Positions 8,409 to 16,051 of a DNA stretch of 64,000 bases are shown piece by piece. The stretch is from the NCBI GenBank assembly GCA_022425725.1, contig JAKMEY010000059.1, positions 1 to 64,000 of the forward strand, read 5' to 3'. A program made the position numbers and the translations under genes. The notes under the pieces were generated by a model. That model did not search any database and was not told where the DNA came from. It saw only the letters and a list, made by a program, of their open reading frames with translations. Source of the stretch: Ilumatobacteraceae bacterium (GTDB lineage Bacteria > Actinomycetota > Acidimicrobiia > Acidimicrobiales > Ilumatobacteraceae). Within the stretch, counting starts at the first letter, position 1; every line of letters starts with the position of its first letter.

Positions 8409-11063
8409 TCACTTTTGGCTGTCGCTTGCACCGATGATCGCTTGCGCAGCAGCAAGACGAGCAATGGGCACGCGGAATGGCGAGCAGCTCACATAGTCGA
8501 GCCCGACCCGTGAGAAGAGTTCAATCGACTCCGGATCGCCACCGTGCTCACCACACACACCGAGTTTGAGCGCAGGTTTGACCGAGCGTCCACGCTCGGC
8601 ACCCATCCTGACGAGATCACCAACACCGCTTTGGTCGATGGTGTCAAACGGATTGCGCTTCAACAGGCCCTGTTCGAGGTATGCCGGCATCATTCGACTC
8701 TCAACATCGTCTCGGCTGAAACCGAACGCGAGCTGAGTGAGGTCGTTCGTACCGAATGAGAAGAAATCAGCTTCCTCAGCAATCTCATCTGCCCGCACCG
8801 CAGCACGAGGAGTTTCAATCATGGTGCCAATCGTGATCTTTGGCTTACCTCTCATTCCCTTAAGGGCGGCATCGATCTCCGCTTGCACCCACGAGCGGGC
8901 AAGCCCAAGCTCTTCACGAGTAACCGTCAGCGGGATCATGACCTCAACGACTGGGTTTCCGCCCTTGGCGCGAAGCTTCTTGGCTGCGTCAAGAAGGGCA
9001 CGCACCTGCATTGCATACAGGCCAGGTTTGATCACTCCCAACCGAACACCACGGGTTCCGATCATCGGGTTGTGCTCAGCCCAACTCTCGGCGGCGTCGA
9101 GCAACTCGCGCTCGCGCTTTGAAAGCCCCTTCTTAGCTTCCTTCACTCTGAGCTCTTCAACCGATGGCAAGAACTCGTGAAGCGGAGGATCGAGAAGGCG
9201 AATCGTTACTGGGAGCCCATCCATCGCTTTCAAGATGTCCTCGAAGTCGGCCTGCTGGGCGATACGCAATCGCTCGAGCGCAGCCGCCTCCTTCTTTGGC
9301 GTATTCGCAAGGATCATCGCGCGAACGATCGGCAAGCGATCTGGAGCAAGGAACATGTGCTCGGTACGGCACAGTCCGATGCCCTCAGCACCGTTGCCAC
9401 GGGCAACCTTCGCGTCAGCACCAGTGTCAGCATTCGCGCGGACCGCCATCTTGCCTTTACGAATGGTGTCGGCCCACTTCAGCACTATCTCGTACTCGGC
9501 TGGCGGCTTCGCAGCAGCAAGTTCAAGCGCGCCAACCATGACCTCACCAGACGTGCCATCAATCGAAATGACGTCGCCCTGCGAAATCGTTGTCGATCCG
9601 ACAGAAAATGACTTCCCGGAGATCTTGACGGCGTCAGCGCCAACGACCGCCGGCGTTCCCCAACCACGGGCCACCACGGCAGCGTGGCTGACAAGTCCAC
9701 CGCGGGCGGTGAGGATGCCTTGGGCGACCATCATGCCGTGCACGTCTTCAGGGCTCGTCTCACTACGAACCAAGACGACCTTTTCACCCTTCTTTGCTGC
9801 AGCCTCAGCATCATCAGCGGTGAAATATGCCCGACCGACAGCTGCACCAGGAGATGCAGCAAGGCCCTTTGCGATCGAAGCACCCTTCTTTTTGAACTGC
9901 GGGTGAAGCACCGAATCGAGATGCTCAGCCGTCACTCGCATCACGGCTTCTTCACGGGAAATCTTCCACTTACGGCCTCGGGTACCTGCGGTGCCTTTCG
10001 TCATATCGACCGCCATCTTCAACGCGGCTGCGCCAGTGCGTTTGCCGACCCGTGTCTGCAACATCCATAGACGTCCCTGCTCAATAGTGAACTCCGTATC
10101 GCACATATCGGTGTAGTGCTCTTCGAGTCGAACAAAAATCTGTAACAACTCAGAGTGAATTGACGGGAAGATCTTCTTCATGTGATCAAGAGTCAACGTG
10201 TTCCGAATACCGGCGACGACATCTTCACCTTGGGCATTCACCAAGAAGTCGCCATAGGGCCGGTTCTCTCCGGTAGCGGCGTTCCGAGTGAAGCCGACTC
10301 CGGTACCTGAATTGTCATCACGGTTACCGAACACCATGGCCTGAACGTTGACAGCAGTACCGAGTTCATGGCTGATCTTTTCACGAACTCGATAGGCGAT
10401 CGCCCGCGCACCATTCCATGATTTGAAGACCGCTTCGATTGCGCCGTCAAGCTGCGCCCGAGGATCCTGCGGGAACGACGAGCCGGTGGCCTTACGAACC
10501 GCTGCGAGATATGTCTTGACGAGTTGCTGGAGCGCCTTTGCATCAAGATCAGCATCGTTGTCGGTGCCAGCTTTCGCCTTCGCCGCCTCGAGTGGATGTT
10601 CAAAAAGGTCGCCATCAACGTCGAGCACAATTCGTGCGTACATGGCGATGAAACGACGGTATGAGTCATAGGCGAAGCGTTCGTCACCGGTGACATTCGC
10701 CAAACCGATCACACTTGCGTCATTAAGACCAAGGTTGAGAACCGTGTCCATCATTCCCGGCATGGAAAACTTTGCACCCGAGCGCACACTCACCAGCAGA
10801 GGATCGTTAGCGTCGCCCAGTTTGCGACCCATCAACTTTTCGAGCTTGGCGACATGTCGGGTCACCTCAGCGTCGAGACTCGATGGCCAGCCACCATGCA
10901 TATAGTCACGACAGGCGTCGGTCGACACCGTAAACCCTGGAGGGACGGGCAGGTTCAGCACCGTCGTCATTTCAGCGAGGTTTGCCCCCTTGCCGCCAAG
11001 AAGGTCCTTATAGGACATCGGCGGTTTGCGGTGCTTATGGTCGAATGCATAGACGTAGGCCAC
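8409..11063 (-). CDS. ppdK: Pyruvate, phosphate dikinase
   Basis: 884 residues from GTG at 11063, giving the family-typical N-terminus AYVYAFDHKHRKPPM; a GTG at 11087 would add eight residues. Interconverts pyruvate + ATP + Pi and phosphoenolpyruvate + AMP + PPi. The N-terminal ATP-grasp domain starts at LLGGKGANLAEMT. The phosphohistidine domain carries GGLVSHAAVVARG with the catalytic His at residue 460. The C-terminal TIM barrel binds pyruvate and has the catalytic Cys in LGVCGEHGG (residue 837). The Thr two residues before the catalytic His, which regulatory PDRP kinases phosphorylate in many homologues, is Val458 here, so that control should be absent. Lies between ygfZ and dnaG on the same strand. 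Confidence 0.95.
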   Translation of the reverse strand: MAYVYAFDHKHRKPPMSYKDLLGGKGANLAEMTTVLNLPVPPGFTVSTDACRDYMHGGWPSSLDAEVTRHVAKLEKLMGRKLGDANDPLLVSVRSGAKFSMPGMMDTVLNLGLNDASVIGLANVTGDERFAYDSYRRFIAMYARIVLDVDGDLFEHPLEAAKAKAGTDNDADLDAKALQQLVKTYLAAVRKATGSSFPQDPRAQLDGAIEAVFKSWNGARAIAYRVREKISHELGTAVNVQAMVFGNRDDNSGTGVGFTRNAATGENRPYGDFLVNAQGEDVVAGIRNTLTLDHMKKIFPSIHSELLQIFVRLEEHYTDMCDTEFTIEQGRLWMLQTRVGKRTGAAALKMAVDMTKGTAGTRGRKWKISREEAVMRVTAEHLDSVLHPQFKKKGASIAKGLAASPGAAVGRAYFTADDAEAAAKKGEKVVLVRSETSPEDVHGMMVAQGILTARGGLVSHAAVVARGWGTPAVVGADAVKISGKSFSVGSTTISQGDVISIDGTSGEVMVGALELAAAKPPAEYEIVLKWADTIRKGKMAVRANADTGADAKVARGNGAEGIGLCRTEHMFLAPDRLPIVRAMILANTPKKEAAALERLRIAQQADFEDILKAMDGLPVTIRLLDPPLHEFLPSVEELRVKEAKKGLSKRERELLDAAESWAEHNPMIGTRGVRLGVIKPGLYAMQVRALLDAAKKLRAKGGNPVVEVMIPLTVTREELGLARSWVQAEIDAALKGMRGKPKITIGTMIETPRAAVRADEIAEEADFFSFGTNDLTQLAFGFSRDDVESRMMPAYLEQGLLKRNPFDTIDQSGVGDLVRMGAERGRSVKPALKLGVCGEHGGDPESIELFSRVGLDYVSCSPFRVPIARLAAAQAIIGASDSQK

Positions 11064-11122
11064 GGGCAAAAAGTCTACGCCCGCCACCCCAAGACCGAAC
11101 AGAAGCTCCGACAGACGACGCG

Positions 11123-11767
11123 TCAGGAATTACGACGACGTCGGGCCCGAACCAGCATCGCGCCGCCATCCGATGAGGTCACAACCCCCACTGCCACGTC
11201 ATCGACAATGATCTCTTCACCGACGTCGAGGTCGCCGGCCATCTGAATGATCTCAAACGGTGAAGACGATTGCCGGGCATCCATTCGCTCGACGAGTTCT
11301 TGACCGGGATAACAGCCCTTCGTCAATGACACGAGCTCTTCCAACATCGGAAGCTCTGCGGGAATCGTCTCTCCGGCGATGATCTCGTGTCCACCTCGGG
11401 GCCAACCTTGAGCAACTCGTGAGCGCTCGACATCGTCGGGAGTAGCGGCGTCAGCGGGAACCAGCGTGAGCGCAACGTCGACTCGCAACAGAAAGCGCTG
11501 CAGCCGGGCAAGCACGTGCTCACCATCTCCCGGGTCACAATCGATGGCGAACTGATCGGCGCTGTGGCGAAGCACGCCAATAAGAGCGATGACCTTGCCT
11601 GTTGGTTCGAGGAGCAACGACAGCACACGGTCTCCATCGCTCAAACCTTCGATCTGCTGCGATAACTGAGAATGCAGGTATCGCTCAGCGTCGACCCCAA
11701 CGGCTGAGATCACATCACGAGGGGCAACTGCCCACACCCCCTGTTCCCATTCGATCGAATCGTTCAT
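11123..11767 (-). CDS. ygfZ: YgfZ/GcvT-like folate-binding protein
   Basis: 214 residues, starting at an ATG one base after the trpE stop and preceded by an AGGAG site. Members of this family bind tetrahydrofolate and help maintain or repair certain iron-sulfur enzymes such as MiaB. The signature motif is visible as LTKGCYPGQELVERM (KGCYxGQE, with the conserved Cys), together with GVDAERYLHSQLSQQI near the N-terminus and LLLEPTGKVIA, as in GcvT-fold proteins. It is shorter than the E. coli protein (about 326 residues) but similar to many actinobacterial versions. Probably translated as part of hisI-trpE-ygfZ. Confidence 0.85.
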   Translation of the reverse strand: MNDSIEWEQGVWAVAPRDVISAVGVDAERYLHSQLSQQIEGLSDGDRVLSLLLEPTGKVIALIGVLRHSADQFAIDCDPGDGEHVLARLQRFLLRVDVALTLVPADAATPDDVERSRVAQGWPRGGHEIIAGETIPAELPMLEELVSLTKGCYPGQELVERMDARQSSSPFEIIQMAGDLDVGEEIIVDDVAVGVVTSSDGGAMLVRARRRRNS

Positions 11768-11768
11768 T

Positions 11769-13304
11769 TCAACTCTCCTGCGATCTTCGGGTCGCTGTCA
11801 TTCGTCGCGCGGCCGGAATGGCTGCGAGAAGCGCCGCTGCTTTATTACGACATTCCAAATCTTCATCCTCTGGGTCTGAGTCGGCGACGATACCGGCACC
11901 CGCTTGCAGTGAAGCTGTCACACCATCTGCACGAACAAACATGGTGCGAATGCAGATTGCAGTGTCGAGGTTGCCCGACCAGTCGAGATACCCGACAACG
12001 CCGGCGTAAGGGCCTCGCCGTACTGGCTCCAACTCATCAATGATCTCCATCGCCCGCACCTTCGGGGCCCCACTCACGGTGCCCGCGGGCAACGTTGCTT
12101 TGAGCACGTCGATAGGGCCCAGCCCGGGACGAATCGTTCCAGTGACTTGAGAGGTGAGGTGCATCACATGGCTGTAGCGCTCAAGCGTCATGAACTCTTC
12201 GGGCTCCACTGAACCAAATTCGGCAACGCGCCCAACATCATTTCGGGCCAAATCGACGAGCATCACATGCTCGGCACGCTCTTTTGGATGTTCGAGTAAC
12301 TCTGCGGCGAGGCGACGGTCGTGTTCTTCGTCGAGACCGCGCTTACGAGTGCCGGCAATCGGACGGCTCACAATGTGATCACCACGCAACTGCACCATTG
12401 GTTCGGGCGACGAACCAACGAGCGTTGCCTCATCGTGCCGAATGAAGTACATGTACGGGCTCGGATTCACCTGTCGTAGCACCCGGTAGACGTCAAACGG
12501 ATCTGCCTGCAACTCGATGTCGTACCGCTGTGCAAGCACCACTTGGAAGATGTCACCCGCAAGGATGTGCTCTTTCGCGGTCACGACAGCAGCGAGATAT
12601 TGCCCGTTGCTCATCGATGATGGAACGTCTTCGTGCCGCTCACCGGGCACAGGGGGCTCGACAACCGTTGCCTCTGATGGGGCCGCCAAGCGTTGCGCCG
12701 ATGTTTTCACCGCATCAATCGCTGCGTCTCGAGCGGCCAACAGCTCGGCTTCGCTCAGCGGATGACCCGCCTCATCGCGAGTCACAACTGACTCGATGAG
12801 GTAGATGCGTTGGCGCCAATGGTCGAACGCCGCAAGTGAGCCAATAATGCTCATTACTGCGTCAGGCATGCCGTGATCGTTGGGAGGAGCATCAGGAAGG
12901 TGCTCGACCTCACGGATGACGTCGTATCCGAGATAGCCAACGATGCCGCCATGCAGCGGAGGAAGGTCTGAAATATCGGGACTCGAATGCGAGTCGAGGA
13001 GAGCCTCTAACGCCCCGAGTATCCCCTCATCGGTCGGCACCATTGCGCCGAGGGTTCCTTCGATGTCGAGCGTCTCACCTCGAAGTACCAGCGTGGCAAC
13101 CGGATCGCGGCCAATGAAAGAGAACCTGCTCCAACGCTCACCGTTCTCGACCGATTCGAGTAAGAAACCTGGTCCGTCGTCTACGAGTTTTAAAAACGCA
13201 GAGACCGGCGTCTCAAGATCGCCAAGCACCTCTGTCCACACAGGAACAACACTGTGGTCAGCGGCATAGGCAAGAAACTCGTCAGCTTGAGGACGAATGT
13301 TCAT
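11769..13304 (-). CDS. trpE: Anthranilate synthase component I
   Basis: 511 residues from ATG 13304, which overlaps the hisI stop as ATGA. Converts chorismate to anthranilate using ammonia from the TrpG glutaminase, the first committed step of tryptophan synthesis. The N-terminal domain has the Trp feedback site motif LLES (GFLLESVENGERWSRF). The chorismate-binding domain has PSPYMYFI, SSPEPMVQLRG, RPIAGTRKRG, LVDLARNDVGRV and TVSGAPKVRAMEII, all in expected order. No trpG is in the window, so the partner subunit must lie elsewhere. No leader peptide or attenuator was seen because the gene starts inside hisI. Confidence 0.95.
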   Translation of the reverse strand: MNIRPQADEFLAYAADHSVVPVWTEVLGDLETPVSAFLKLVDDGPGFLLESVENGERWSRFSFIGRDPVATLVLRGETLDIEGTLGAMVPTDEGILGALEALLDSHSSPDISDLPPLHGGIVGYLGYDVIREVEHLPDAPPNDHGMPDAVMSIIGSLAAFDHWRQRIYLIESVVTRDEAGHPLSEAELLAARDAAIDAVKTSAQRLAAPSEATVVEPPVPGERHEDVPSSMSNGQYLAAVVTAKEHILAGDIFQVVLAQRYDIELQADPFDVYRVLRQVNPSPYMYFIRHDEATLVGSSPEPMVQLRGDHIVSRPIAGTRKRGLDEEHDRRLAAELLEHPKERAEHVMLVDLARNDVGRVAEFGSVEPEEFMTLERYSHVMHLTSQVTGTIRPGLGPIDVLKATLPAGTVSGAPKVRAMEIIDELEPVRRGPYAGVVGYLDWSGNLDTAICIRTMFVRADGVTASLQAGAGIVADSDPEDEDLECRNKAAALLAAIPAARRMTATRRSQES

Positions 13305-13675
13305 CCGGCCTCGCCAAGGGACCGGTAAAAACATGTCCGTTCACCGGTGTGACAGGCGCCGCCGCCGTGCTGCACCACCTTGAAGAGCAGCGTGTCGCCA
13401 TCACAGTCGTAGTACGCCTCACGAACCGACTGGTGATCGCCACTCGTATCGCCCTTGCGCCACAATTCTTGACGACTCCGAGACCAATACACCATGCGGC
13501 CTTCAGCCAGCGTGCGATCGAGCGATTCCGCATTCATCCACGCCATCATCAGCACTTCCCCAGTTTCCACTTCTTGTGCAATGGCGGGCACGAGACCGTC
13601 AGCGTTGTAGGTGATCTGGTTCCTCACCTCATCAGCGAGATGAACCGGATTCCACTCTGACTGCGTTGAGTCCAT
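13301..13675 (-). CDS. hisI: Phosphoribosyl-AMP cyclohydrolase
   Basis: 124 residues. Opens the adenine ring of phosphoribosyl-AMP in the third step of histidine synthesis. The conserved stretch VLMMAWMNAESLDRTL is present, followed by YWSRSRQELWRKGDTSG, the metal-binding region YYDCDGDTLLFKV and the C-terminal GACHTGERTCFYR with its two cysteines. No fused HisE domain is present. It is the first gene of an apparent hisI-trpE-ygfZ unit, joined to trpE by an ATGA overlap; histidine and tryptophan genes are linked in several actinobacteria. Confidence 0.95.
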   Translation of the reverse strand: MDSTQSEWNPVHLADEVRNQITYNADGLVPAIAQEVETGEVLMMAWMNAESLDRTLAEGRMVYWSRSRQELWRKGDTSGDHQSVREAYYDCDGDTLLFKVVQHGGGACHTGERTCFYRSLGEAG

Positions 13676-13725
13676 ATGGTGATCCTACGCCGACGATCCG
13701 GCGCTCACCCAGAACACCGCTGTCG

Positions 13726-14052
13726 CTACAAATAGAGGCCGGTCGATGCCTCAATGCGCTCAGCCGCAACCGCATGGATATCCCGCTCGCGCAACATGAC
13801 GAGATCTTCGCCCTGTACCTCGACCTCGAAGCGATCTTCGGGGCTAAACAGAACACGGTCGCCGACTTCAGCTGAACGGACGTTTTGTCCGAGCGCAATA
13901 ACTTCAGCCCATACGAGACGCTTCGCCATCTGCGCAGTAGCTGGAATGAGGATGCCCCCTGAGCTCTTACGCTCACCTTCATCTTTGCCAATGCGAACAA
14001 GCAGCCTGTCGCTCAGCATTTTGATCGGCAGTTTGTCGTTTTCGGACACCAC
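13726..14052 (-). CDS. groES: GroES-type co-chaperonin
   Basis: 108 residues from GTG (14052 or 14049); an internal ATG at 14019 would give a shorter protein beginning MLSDRLLVRIG. GroES forms the heptameric lid of the GroEL folding chamber. The usual elements are present: DRLLVRI, a mobile-loop region with SSGGILIPATA, AEVIALGQN, VGDRVLFSPEDRFEVEVQGEDLVMLRERDI. The protein is slightly longer than standard GroES (about 97 residues) because of the N-terminal SENDKLPIK and a C-terminal tail. No groEL lies nearby, so this may be a second, stand-alone copy. No CIRCE-like repeat was noticed upstream. Confidence 0.85.
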   Translation of the reverse strand: MVSENDKLPIKMLSDRLLVRIGKDEGERKSSGGILIPATAQMAKRLVWAEVIALGQNVRSAEVGDRVLFSPEDRFEVEVQGEDLVMLRERDIHAVAAERIEASTGLYL

Positions 14053-14075
14053 GCTTCGAAGGGTACCGTGCTGCT

Positions 14076-14717
14076 ATGAGTTCTGACTCGCCGTCCGAAG
14101 ACTTCACATCATCAACCCTCGCAACTCTCGAAACCGTCGAACTCACGACAGACGATGGCATCACTATCAGCGCCGATGTTGAAACTCCAGCATCTCCGCG
14201 AGCGATTGCCGCCCTGCTACACCCCCACCCTCTCTTCGGCGGCCGGCGCGACCACCCTCTGCTTCTCTCCATCGCTCATGCTCTTCACCACAAACGCGTC
14301 ACCACTGCTCGCGGTGATTTCCGCCAGGCAAGCGGAAACACCATTGAAGAGATGCCAGATGCGATCGCATGCTGCCACGAATTACAGAGACGTCACCGCG
14401 AAGTACCCTTAGTGATTGTCGGCTACTCGTTTGGCTCGATTGTTGCGGCTCGAATCGCGTCTGTTGTCGGGGCGCAACACCTCATCATGATCGCACCACC
14501 ACTATCAACGGTGAGTCTTGCGATCCCTGCAACGCCTACGACGTTGATCATTGCCGAACACGATCAATTCTCTCCTCCAGCGACGATTTCAGATGACCCC
14601 ATCGTGAAAGACGCTGGCATGTCGATTGTTGCCGGAGCCGATCATTTCCTTAACGGCCACATCAGCACCGTGAGCGAACTCACCGTGGTCGCTGCTACCA
14701 ATGCCCTCGGTGAATGA
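14076..14717 (+). CDS. Alpha/beta hydrolase
   Basis: 213 residues. A small alpha/beta-hydrolase of the COG2945-like type. It has the oxyanion-region motif HPHPLFGGRRDHP, the nucleophile elbow GYSFGS (Ser in G-Y-S-F-G), an acid candidate in IIAEHDQFSPP and a C-terminal His in GADHFLNGH. The substrate cannot be read from the sequence; relatives are esterases or uncharacterised. Its start lies only 23 bases from the divergent groES start, and its last 23 bases overlap the convergent nitroreductase gene. Confidence 0.85.
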   Translation: MSSDSPSEDFTSSTLATLETVELTTDDGITISADVETPASPRAIAALLHPHPLFGGRRDHPLLLSIAHALHHKRVTTARGDFRQASGNTIEEMPDAIACCHELQRRHREVPLVIVGYSFGSIVAARIASVVGAQHLIMIAPPLSTVSLAIPATPTTLIIAEHDQFSPPATISDDPIVKDAGMSIVAGADHFLNGHISTVSELTVVAATNALGE

Positions 14718-15366
14718 CATCGTCTGCACCTCGACGAGGACGAGTTGCACTTCGCCCTACTCCGCGAGACTGAATATCGTCATCATTTCGATATCCAAGA
14801 GCGAGCACGCCAACGGTTGCCTGCGACTCGGGGACACCTAGCGCTGACCGAATGTCATCTTCGGGTTGAGGCACTGCGAAGAACAACGCACCCAGCTCAT
14901 AGGCCTGCGCAGCGAGAAGCATGGACATCGCCGCCATTCCCGCATCGACGAACCAAAATGGCGTTCGCCACTCCACTCTGCCATTCCCAAGGCCAGTGTG
15001 AGCCTTATCGGACTCTGCATAGCGCTCGACGTACGCGTCGGGGTCGACGAACAACAAAAGCAGCACCGGCGCTTCAATGAGACCTGGAAACGCAAACCCT
15101 TCTCGACGATCACCCGGTAAAGACCTCGACCACATCTGTTCTCGTTCATCACCCGTCAGTTGCACGACGTGTAGGCCTTGGGAGCGTCCTGCACTTGGTG
15201 CCCGCGTCCCCAGGTCGACAATTTCGCGAATGATGCTTGGGGCAACCGGGTCAGGGAGAAACGACCGGCACATTGCCCGAGAGCGAATCAGTGCCGACAG
15301 TGCGTCAACAGACCGTGGGTTATCTGGCTCCGAGCTTTGCAAGATCCTCAGCCATCGTCCAGCCAT
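14695..15366 (-). CDS. Nitroreductase family flavoprotein
   Basis: 223 residues from ATG 15366; a longer frame to 15558 lies inside the upstream gene and lacks family similarity. Nitroreductase-fold enzymes use FMN (in some actinobacteria related folds use F420) to reduce nitro, quinone or halogenated compounds. Visible motifs: MCRSFLPDPV, the flavin-binding GTRAPSAGRSQG, and AAMSMLLAAQAYELGALFFA before the C-terminal conserved region. The tail is Arg-rich. It overlaps the upstream gene by 47 bases, implying coupling, and the convergent hydrolase by 23 bases. The substrate is unknown. Confidence 0.8.
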   Translation of the reverse strand: MAGRWLRILQSSEPDNPRSVDALSALIRSRAMCRSFLPDPVAPSIIREIVDLGTRAPSAGRSQGLHVVQLTGDEREQMWSRSLPGDRREGFAFPGLIEAPVLLLLFVDPDAYVERYAESDKAHTGLGNGRVEWRTPFWFVDAGMAAMSMLLAAQAYELGALFFAVPQPEDDIRSALGVPESQATVGVLALGYRNDDDIQSRGVGRSATRPRRGADDVIHRGHW

Positions 15367-15976
15367 AAGCGATGAGAACTGCACCTGATGAGGCATCAAC
15401 CCCTTCAAAGAGGCCCTTTGTGCCGGCGGCAATCTTCTCAGGCTTTGCGGATTCAAAATCAACGAAACCGCCCGAGGGGTTTTTCGTCGACATGAACTGT
15501 TCGGCCACGTATGACCCATCAACACCGAAGCGTTTCGCAAGACGTCGACCCCACGCACGTTCTTCGCCTACCGCCCGAGAACCGGGAGCAGGGATCACGT
15601 CGTCAACTTCTTTGAGGGCTTGCAGAGCGTCAGGAAGAGCAAAACGTCCGCCGACTACAACATCTTCATCTGGAAATGCCATTAGCGCACGATGGAACGC
15701 TTCTTTCATGAGGCCCTTTAGGACGGTGTCACGCTTTGCGTTTCGACGAACGCTCATCACTCCCAGCAAGACGCATGGCGTTCCCCCAATGCGCTCAAGG
15801 GTAGAGAATGTATATCCATGAAGGGTGCCACCGTCACGAGCGGTGGTGGCAAGCACCCATGACTCACGGCAGCCTTCAAGGAACGCCAAGTCAAACGCCC
15901 CTTCGATTGCAATCATCTCTGCAAGGTCATCATCGGTCAGCGCGCTTGCGTCGTTGGTGAGTACTTCCAGTGCCAT
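15320..15976 (-). CDS. Uncharacterised protein with weak acetyltransferase-like features
   Basis: 218 residues. I do not recognise a named family. The first half (LAEMIAIEGAFDLAFLEG, WVLATTARDGGTLHGYTFST, then VLLGVMSVRRNAKRDTVLK) has the strand-helix pattern and basic segment seen in GNAT-fold acetyltransferases, but the pyrophosphate-loop motif is not clear. The second half contains GVDGSYVAEQFMSTKNPSGGFVD in pieces and ends in a helical segment. It is translated just ahead of, and overlapping, the nitroreductase gene, so the two may act together. A GNAT-like label is a guess from fold pattern only. Confidence 0.6.
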   Translation of the reverse strand: MALEVLTNDASALTDDDLAEMIAIEGAFDLAFLEGCRESWVLATTARDGGTLHGYTFSTLERIGGTPCVLLGVMSVRRNAKRDTVLKGLMKEAFHRALMAFPDEDVVVGGRFALPDALQALKEVDDVIPAPGSRAVGEERAWGRRLAKRFGVDGSYVAEQFMSTKNPSGGFVDFESAKPEKIAAGTKGLFEGVDASSGAVLIAYGWTMAEDLAKLGAR

Positions 15977-16051
15977 TACATGATCTCCAGCAAAACTTCT
16001 TCCCTCTATTCTGCCATTTTTGATGCGAACTCCAGTAGGCGGGAGCGTGAA

